This document shows positions 59,388-64,000 of a stretch of DNA of 64,000 nucleotides, piece by piece (positions within the stretch are counted from its first letter, which is position 1; every line of letters starts with the position of its first letter). Under the pieces are notes generated by a model. That model was not told the DNA's origin. It saw nothing but the letters and a program-made list of their open reading frames with translations, and searched no databases. Position numbers and translations under genes: made by a program. The DNA comes from Aurantiochytrium sp. KH105 (lineage: Eukaryota > Sar > Bigyra > Thraustochytrida > Thraustochytriidae), in assembly GCA_003116975.1 (NCBI GenBank), contig BGKB01000067.1:124001-188000 (forward strand). The letters run 5' to 3'.

Positions 59388-60417
59388 GACAGCCAAATGC
59401 GCGATGCCTCGCGCAGCCGAAGGCGTCTTCGTGCTCCCCTCTTTTCTTTGTTTCTCCTCCTGCGCGTACTTGCTGCCTCAGCGCGCGCGCGTGTGGAGCA
59501 GCAGCAGCGGCTTCTGCGCCGCCAGGCGGCCCCGCAACGCGCTCTGCCCCAACGTCAGCTTGATCAAAATCTGAAGCGCGATTTTGCTCTGCTCGTTTTG
59601 GGCAGAACAAAAGCTGAGATTTCATTTCTCGAGCACAAGCGCTAAACTTTGTAGGCCAGCCCCTTTTCGAGGTTGTTCACCACCGGATTCGCTTGGGGGA
59701 AGTCGTCCACATGTACGTATACTGAAGAAGAGGAGAGGGTGAGTTTGCGCGTGACGAGACCTTTGATGTGCTGGAACAAGCAAACTGCACTGCAGGTGCC
59801 CCCCCCCCCCCCCAAAAAACTCCCAACCCGTTTCCCGCGTTTTTCGTAGAGGACCCGTCGAGAGGGAACGGCCTTTTTGCAGATTGCGTAGCGAGCGAGA
59901 ATAAGAGTTCTACTTTGTAGCGACTTGCGCTGGCTGAGCCAATTTGTGACGTGAAGAGAGGCGAAAGAATGATCATATCATCGCAGACACCGACGGTAAG
60001 CCGAGGGCTGAGGTACAAAGTAAAGTTCGTGTCTTTGCTACAGGAGAAAGAGCCTGATGCCATTTGCCCAGCTCTGTACATGTCTCTCTTTCTCTTTTTC
60101 TTTTCCAAATGATTGTTTTACTCTTTAGGTCGAGGCCCAAGCGAAGCCAGAAAAGGCCAAGGCCTGTGCGAACGCAAAAAAGTGGGTTTCCATCGATCCA
60201 TCCATCCATCCATTCATTCATTCATTCATTCATTCATTCATTCATTCATTCATTCATTCATTCATTCATTCATTCATTCATTCATTCATTCATTCATTCG
60301 TTCATTCATTCATTCATTCATTCATCGAAAACCTTGCAGCAGCCTAAATTTCATCGAAATGTGTTGACGCGGGAGGCACGCAAACTGCTCGATCGTGAAA
60401 AGTCGTCGCAACCGTCG
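59388..60417. other. Intergenic region with poly-C tract and TTCA array
   Basis: 1.03 kb between the PMS2 start and the stop of the CLC gene. It contains a C run at 59799-59814 followed by AAAAAA and the long TTCA array at 60195-60326. No gene is seen. Confidence 0.5.
60195..60326. repeat. TTCA tetranucleotide microsatellite
   Basis: CCAT units change into about 28 nearly perfect ATTC/TTCA units, with one TTCG variant. It is the longest simple repeat in the window and lies beyond the 3' end of the CLC gene. Confidence 0.95.
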
Positions 60418-62583
60418 TCAACTTGATGAAGGTGATTTTTGCCGCAGCGCCGCAAGCGCACGGAGGCCAAAGGCGAGACCGCAGGATGTGAGATGTGCCG
60501 TGATGCAGGCCATAAAAATTGGCGTTGCCTGCGAAGGACCAAGATTGAAGGAAAAGGCGATCATGAGTAAAAAGGTGAGTGGAACAGGAGCAACCGCAGC
60601 TGGCACGGCAGCCGTGAAGCAGGTGTCAGCCAACAAGAGCGGGAGAATATCTTGATCATCGATGACTCGCGCAAATCCGAGACCTACCGAGGATCCAATG
60701 AAAATGAGCGGAAATATAGCGCCGCCGATGAACCCAGAAGCGTTCGAGACGCCAAAGGCAAGTGACTTGAGAATTGCAGAGACAAAGAGTGTCTCGGGGT
60801 CGATGAGATGGACCGCTGCGAGCTTAGAGAGACCGGCCGTTTGCGTGCTGCCACTGCCGATGGTGAGAGGCGCAGCAATGGCAAGAAGACCAACGAGTGT
60901 ACCTCCTAGTACAGGAAGAATGACGTTTGCTGTGCGCGGATTCCGAATCACCTTGGTCTCGAGAAGCCCAAAGCATAATTTGGGGATTCCAGCGAGGAAA
61001 ATGACATGGACAAAACCCACAACGCCAGCCACGATGCCAATGATGGCGCCTCGGAATTGATCGCCAGCTTCGAACTGATGGGAGAGCTCGAGCGGATTTA
61101 AGGGAAGATAGGTCTTTCGAGCTAGGGCAAAAAAGACAGCAAAGGAAGTCGAAGCAGCAACTGTCATCATGCAGACTGCGCGCATGTACTGCAAGTGCAT
61201 TGTCTCCATGCGGCCGACTTCGAGCATGGCGACTACCGAAATGATCGGACTCGGAAAGAGCCCGCCCATTGCTCCAGCCATGCCATTGACGACATTTTGT
61301 TGAGTCATTTCGGACGAGAGGCCGCGATATTCGGACCACGCCTGACCGAGTCCGCCCCCAAGAGATCCCATGGCCGCTTCGGGCCCCAATGAAACTCCGC
61401 CGCAAAGAGATAGGAAAGACACGAGGACAACTTTGGCCGCCTCTTTGGGATCCACATGCTGCGCCTTGACCTCGGCGAAAAATCCACTCGTCTCGGCAGG
61501 AAAGTTGACGCCCAGCCGTAAAAGGCCAACAACAAGTCCCATGCCCGAAGTGAAGGCCAGCCAGAACCATTTGCCCGTTCCGAGCCCAACGGCCTCGGCC
61601 TCCGTAATTGAGGGGACGATAACATCTTCCCCAAATACGGCTGCTTGTACCTTTTCGATGGCCGTCAAGTACGCATAGGCAATCAGGCCCATGACGGCAC
61701 CAATGACGAGGCAAAGGCCAACGTGCTTCCAGAACGATGCTTCACCTGCGTACTTGGGAAACAGATTATCAAGCGGACGTTCTTTCGGAGCGTTGGACTC
61801 GTCTGCACCTGCCTCTGCAGGTCCCTCTGAACGTGAACTAGTTCCTTTTGCGCGATCCTCGTGATGATTCCCAGCATCGACGATGACCATGTGTGTATCA
61901 TCGATCGAACGGACGAGAACGCCGCTCGTGTCTGTGCTTGGCAGCGTCTGGGAGACAATGCTTGTATCACTCGCTGGTGAAAGGCGCACTTCTTCATTGT
62001 CCATCATTTGCCGCGGTGAAGTGTCCAAAGGTTGTGCCTGCGATAAAGCATGCGCGTCTTTCGTTTCGACTGACTGTGGATGCGAATCCTGGGCCGCAGC
62101 CCAATGGGTCTCAAGATGTTTCTCGATTTGTTTGGAGAGGGCGATCTTACCCTCCTCAGAGTTGATGATGTCGTCCTTGCGATCCTCAGGAATGTCGAGG
62201 CTAAGGAAATATGTAGGCTCGCGCGCGTCTTTGACAAAGGCAGCGTTTTGACGTTGGTACGCTTCGTGGAGAAGACGTGAAGCGTGGCCCAGGCTCTCTT
62301 GACGACCATTCACATACCAGAACTGCGCGGCTCTCTCTGGTTCTTCTTTGGAGCCGCCGTGGCTCTCTGACTCTTTGGCAGCGGAAGAAACGAAGCCTCC
62401 AAGTTTGACCTCGCATGGATGTCCTGTTTTTCGAAGGTCAACCTGAAAAGTCGCCTTGACGGGCGTAAGCTTGTGTGCCTGCTCCAAAAGGTTTGCGACT
62501 GCTCCTGGGTCTGTGTCTTTGTGTGTCTTTTGCAGGGGCGATGCTAGGTCGCCAACGCTGCTTGTGCGCGTCTTCGTCGGCAT
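60418..62583 (-). CDS. CLC-type chloride channel/transporter with MutL-transducer-like N-terminus
   Basis: A 721-residue protein in one uninterrupted frame. Residues 284-715 form a CLC membrane domain with about ten hydrophobic helices. Typical CLC positions can be aligned: PAETSGFFAEVKA (usual GSGIPEV), GGVSLGPEAAMGS (395-407, usual GxEGP), and SGFIGGAIFPLIFIGSSVG (selectivity helix N). The gating glutamate of GxEGP is displaced, so gating or coupling is probably not the standard type. There are no CBS domains. Residues 35-161 are not channel sequence but resemble a MutL transducer domain (separate entry), followed by a disordered linker (165-280). The start ATG at 62583 (MPTKTRTSSV) was chosen because the frame opens with TTG further upstream. 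A paralog lies immediately upstream on the same strand. The transported ion and membrane are unknown. Confidence 0.87.
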   Translation of the reverse strand: MPTKTRTSSVGDLASPLQKTHKDTDPGAVANLLEQAHKLTPVKATFQVDLRKTGHPCEVKLGGFVSSAAKESESHGGSKEEPERAAQFWYVNGRQESLGHASRLLHEAYQRQNAAFVKDAREPTYFLSLDIPEDRKDDIINSEEGKIALSKQIEKHLETHWAAAQDSHPQSVETKDAHALSQAQPLDTSPRQMMDNEEVRLSPASDTSIVSQTLPSTDTSGVLVRSIDDTHMVIVDAGNHHEDRAKGTSSRSEGPAEAGADESNAPKERPLDNLFPKYAGEASFWKHVGLCLVIGAVMGLIAYAYLTAIEKVQAAVFGEDVIVPSITEAEAVGLGTGKWFWLAFTSGMGLVVGLLRLGVNFPAETSGFFAEVKAQHVDPKEAAKVVLVSFLSLCGGVSLGPEAAMGSLGGGLGQAWSEYRGLSSEMTQQNVVNGMAGAMGGLFPSPIISVVAMLEVGRMETMHLQYMRAVCMMTVAASTSFAVFFALARKTYLPLNPLELSHQFEAGDQFRGAIIGIVAGVVGFVHVIFLAGIPKLCFGLLETKVIRNPRTANVILPVLGGTLVGLLAIAAPLTIGSGSTQTAGLSKLAAVHLIDPETLFVSAILKSLAFGVSNASGFIGGAIFPLIFIGSSVGLGFARVIDDQDILPLLLADTCFTAAVPAAVAPVPLTFLLMIAFSFNLGPSQATPIFMACITAHLTSCGLAFGLRALAALRQKSPSSS
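62101..62481 (-). other. MutL/PMS transducer-like segment inside the CLC gene
   Basis: Codons 35-161 of the CLC gene. The order LGGFVSS, then QFWYVNGR, then ASRLLHEAYQR, then PTYFLSLDIPED, then DDIINSEEGKIAL matches the order in the adjacent PMS2 ([52 protein letters not shown]). The underlying DNA for QFWY-NGR differs at 3 of the first 20 bases. No GHKL ATPase motifs are present in this gene. Homology is inferred by eye. Confidence 0.65.
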
Positions 62584-63173
62584 TTGTCTGTCTCTGACGT
62601 AGAAGCGACTGCAGCGAGGCCGAGTCTTGCTTGCGTGCGTCCGGCGTCCGGCGTCCTTATCGCGTGCCAAAACGATCGATTCGGCTTTTGCCTTTGCTTC
62701 GTCTCGCGCTCGGAGAAGAAGGAGAGAAGAAAGAGAGCGAGCGAGGGAAAGCGTGGGGCCGTGTCCACAGCCGCGCGCAGCCAGGCAGAGAGCGATGGCA
62801 CGCTGAAAGGCGGCAGTGATTGCAACGCCCTCACCTGCGCGTTCGACTCGCTTTTGCGTCGCGCTGGATCTGGGACATCACACCTTCACCTTGCCATAGC
62901 ATAGGCAAAAAGAGTCAGCGAGCGCTGAAAAGACGGCAAGTCTGTAGTGTAGCTCCCACCTCACTGTCGGCCAAGCGCGTGTGATACTACAACCGAGCTC
63001 CGAGTCATCACTGTTTGTTTGTGAAAAAGAACACCGCAAGAGAGGTTGCATCCCATCCTCACAATCGACGTCAGGATGACGCGAAGATGTGCTCCTCCCT
63101 CCCCCCCCCCCCCCCACCGAAAAAAATTGTCACTTTTGTTTGATTTTGATTTTTGACAACCTTTACCACGAGC
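62584..63173. promoter_or_regulatory. Spacer between tandem CLC genes
   Basis: 590 bp with a C run at about 63099-63114 followed by ACCGAAAAAAA. It should contain the promoter of the downstream CLC gene and the 3' UTR of the upstream one. No gene is seen. Confidence 0.45.
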
Positions 63174-64000
63174 CTATCGACGCGAACGTGCAGTGACGCC
63201 TAAAAGACTGAGCACCAGCCCAAATCCACAGGTGACAAGGTGCGAAGCAATGCAGGCGACAAAAATAGGCGTAGCTTGCGATGCTCCGAGATTGAAGGTG
63301 AAAGCAATCATGAGCAAGAAAGACACCGGCATTGGGGCCACCGCAGATGGCACTGCAGCTGTAAAACAGGCGTCCGCCAAAACAAGCGGGAGCTTCTCGT
63401 GATCATCGATCAGGCGAGCAAAGCCGATGCCGGTGGCCGATCCGACGAAAATCAAGGGGAAAATGGCGCCTCCTACGAAGCCACTCGCTTTGGCGATGCC
63501 AAACGCAAGCGACTTGGCAAAAGCAGAGGCAAAGAGTGTTGACGAATCTATTTCGCGAGCGGCTGCAAGACGCACAATACTGGCAGTCTGCAAACTGCCA
63601 CTGCCCACGCAGAGCGGTGACCACACGAGAATGCAACCAGTGACGAGCCCACCGAGCAATGGAGATGCCACAGTGGCAAGTTGCGAGCGACCACGAAGAA
63701 TACGTGCTTCGAACACGACAAAGATTCGTTTGCAGATACCCGCAATGATAATGTGGCACAATCCCAAAAGACCCGATAAAAGACCAATGGCAAGACCCTT
63801 GATCTGATCTCCCGAGTGAAACTGGTACGTAAGAGTGAGCGGGTTTAAAGGCAGGTAAGACCCTCCTTTGATAGCGAAAAACACGCCAAAGGAAGTGGAA
63901 GCCGCGACCGTCATCATGGCCACTGCCCGCATGTAGTTGTGATGCATCGTTTCGACGCGCCCAATCTCGGTCATGGTCGTCACAGCGATGACAGGGCTAG
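63174..64000 (-). CDS. Second CLC-type channel (partial, 5' end outside window)
   Basis: The C-terminal 274 codons of a paralog of the CLC gene at 60418-62583, in the same orientation and ending in TAG at 63174. The frame runs unbroken to the window edge, reading SPVIAV and then TEIGRVETMHHNYMRAVAMMTVAAST, against SPIISV and EVGRMETMHLQYMRAVCMMTVAAST in the neighbour. It contains SGFVGGAIFPLIFVGSATG, matching the selectivity helix, and no CBS domain. Whether it also carries the MutL-like N-terminus cannot be seen here. This is a tandem duplication. Confidence 0.9.
   Translation of the reverse strand, partial: SPVIAVTTMTEIGRVETMHHNYMRAVAMMTVAASTSFGVFFAIKGGSYLPLNPLTLTYQFHSGDQIKGLAIGLLSGLLGLCHIIIAGICKRIFVVFEARILRGRSQLATVASPLLGGLVTGCILVWSPLCVGSGSLQTASIVRLAAAREIDSSTLFASAFAKSLAFGIAKASGFVGGAIFPLIFVGSATGIGFARLIDDHEKLPLVLADACFTAAVPSAVAPMPVSFLLMIAFTFNLGASQATPIFVACIASHLVTCGFGLVLSLLGVTARSRR

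Noticed and set aside
60195-60326. A CRISPR-like or protein-coding repeat (FIHS repeats)
   Set aside because: It is a plain four-base microsatellite without spacers. The apparent peptide repeat is just the translation of TTCA units.

Overview
This window looks like nuclear DNA of a eukaryotic microbe with a compact, GC-rich genome. The best guess is a labyrinthulomycete (thraustochytrid-like) stramenopile. That guess is an inference from gene content: a plant-type vacuolar sorting receptor, a plant-like SHAQKYF/GARP DNA-binding protein, a carotenoid hydroxylase and a ROCO protein, together with few introns. Only one coding gene clearly needs an intron (the LRR gene near 41.3 kb). Starts were placed on ATG codons, so several open frames that begin at GTG or TTG were shortened. 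At least seven genes end in TAG, so TAG is a normal stop here.

Layout. 0-4.75 kb is a decayed region: an AT-richer island with a broken AAA ATPase and the tail of a second unknown frame, then a WD40-ROC-COR-TIR (ROCO) gene interrupted by two in-frame TAG codons. 5.4-14.6 kb has a type A Hsp40, an OGFOD1-type ribosomal prolyl hydroxylase, a 4.3-kb repeat-rich non-coding stretch and aspartate carbamoyltransferase. 15.2-22.6 kb has an FAD monooxygenase with a split zinc finger, an APH-like kinase and ubiquitin-activating enzyme E1. 25.2-37.9 kb has the SHAQKYF factor, a vacuolar sorting receptor, a sterol glucosyltransferase-like enzyme, an Asp/Asn beta-hydroxylase-like protein, an SLC25A38-type carrier, a 66-residue Cys-rich protein and an IQ-repeat protein. 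38.4-55.4 kb has RTF1, an LRR protein, hydroxymethylbilane synthase, a NOL8-like RRM protein, a 613-residue unknown, an LMBR1-family membrane protein, a carotene hydroxylase and COG8. 55.4-64 kb has PMS2 (MutL) and two tandem CLC-type channel paralogs, the last cut by the window edge.

The genes are mostly unrelated housekeeping functions, as expected for a eukaryote. They largely alternate in strand, giving divergent pairs that share 0.5-2.7 kb upstream regions and convergent pairs 66-620 bp apart.

The most unusual item is the complete CLC channel gene (60418-62583). Its cytosolic N-terminus resembles the transducer domain of MutL/PMS proteins, including a QFWYVNGR segment that matches QFWYMNGR of the neighbouring PMS2 gene. 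This suggests a chimera made by partial duplication of the adjacent repair gene. Other notable points are a DnaJ that has lost one complete zinc site and the TAG-interrupted ROCO-TIR gene.
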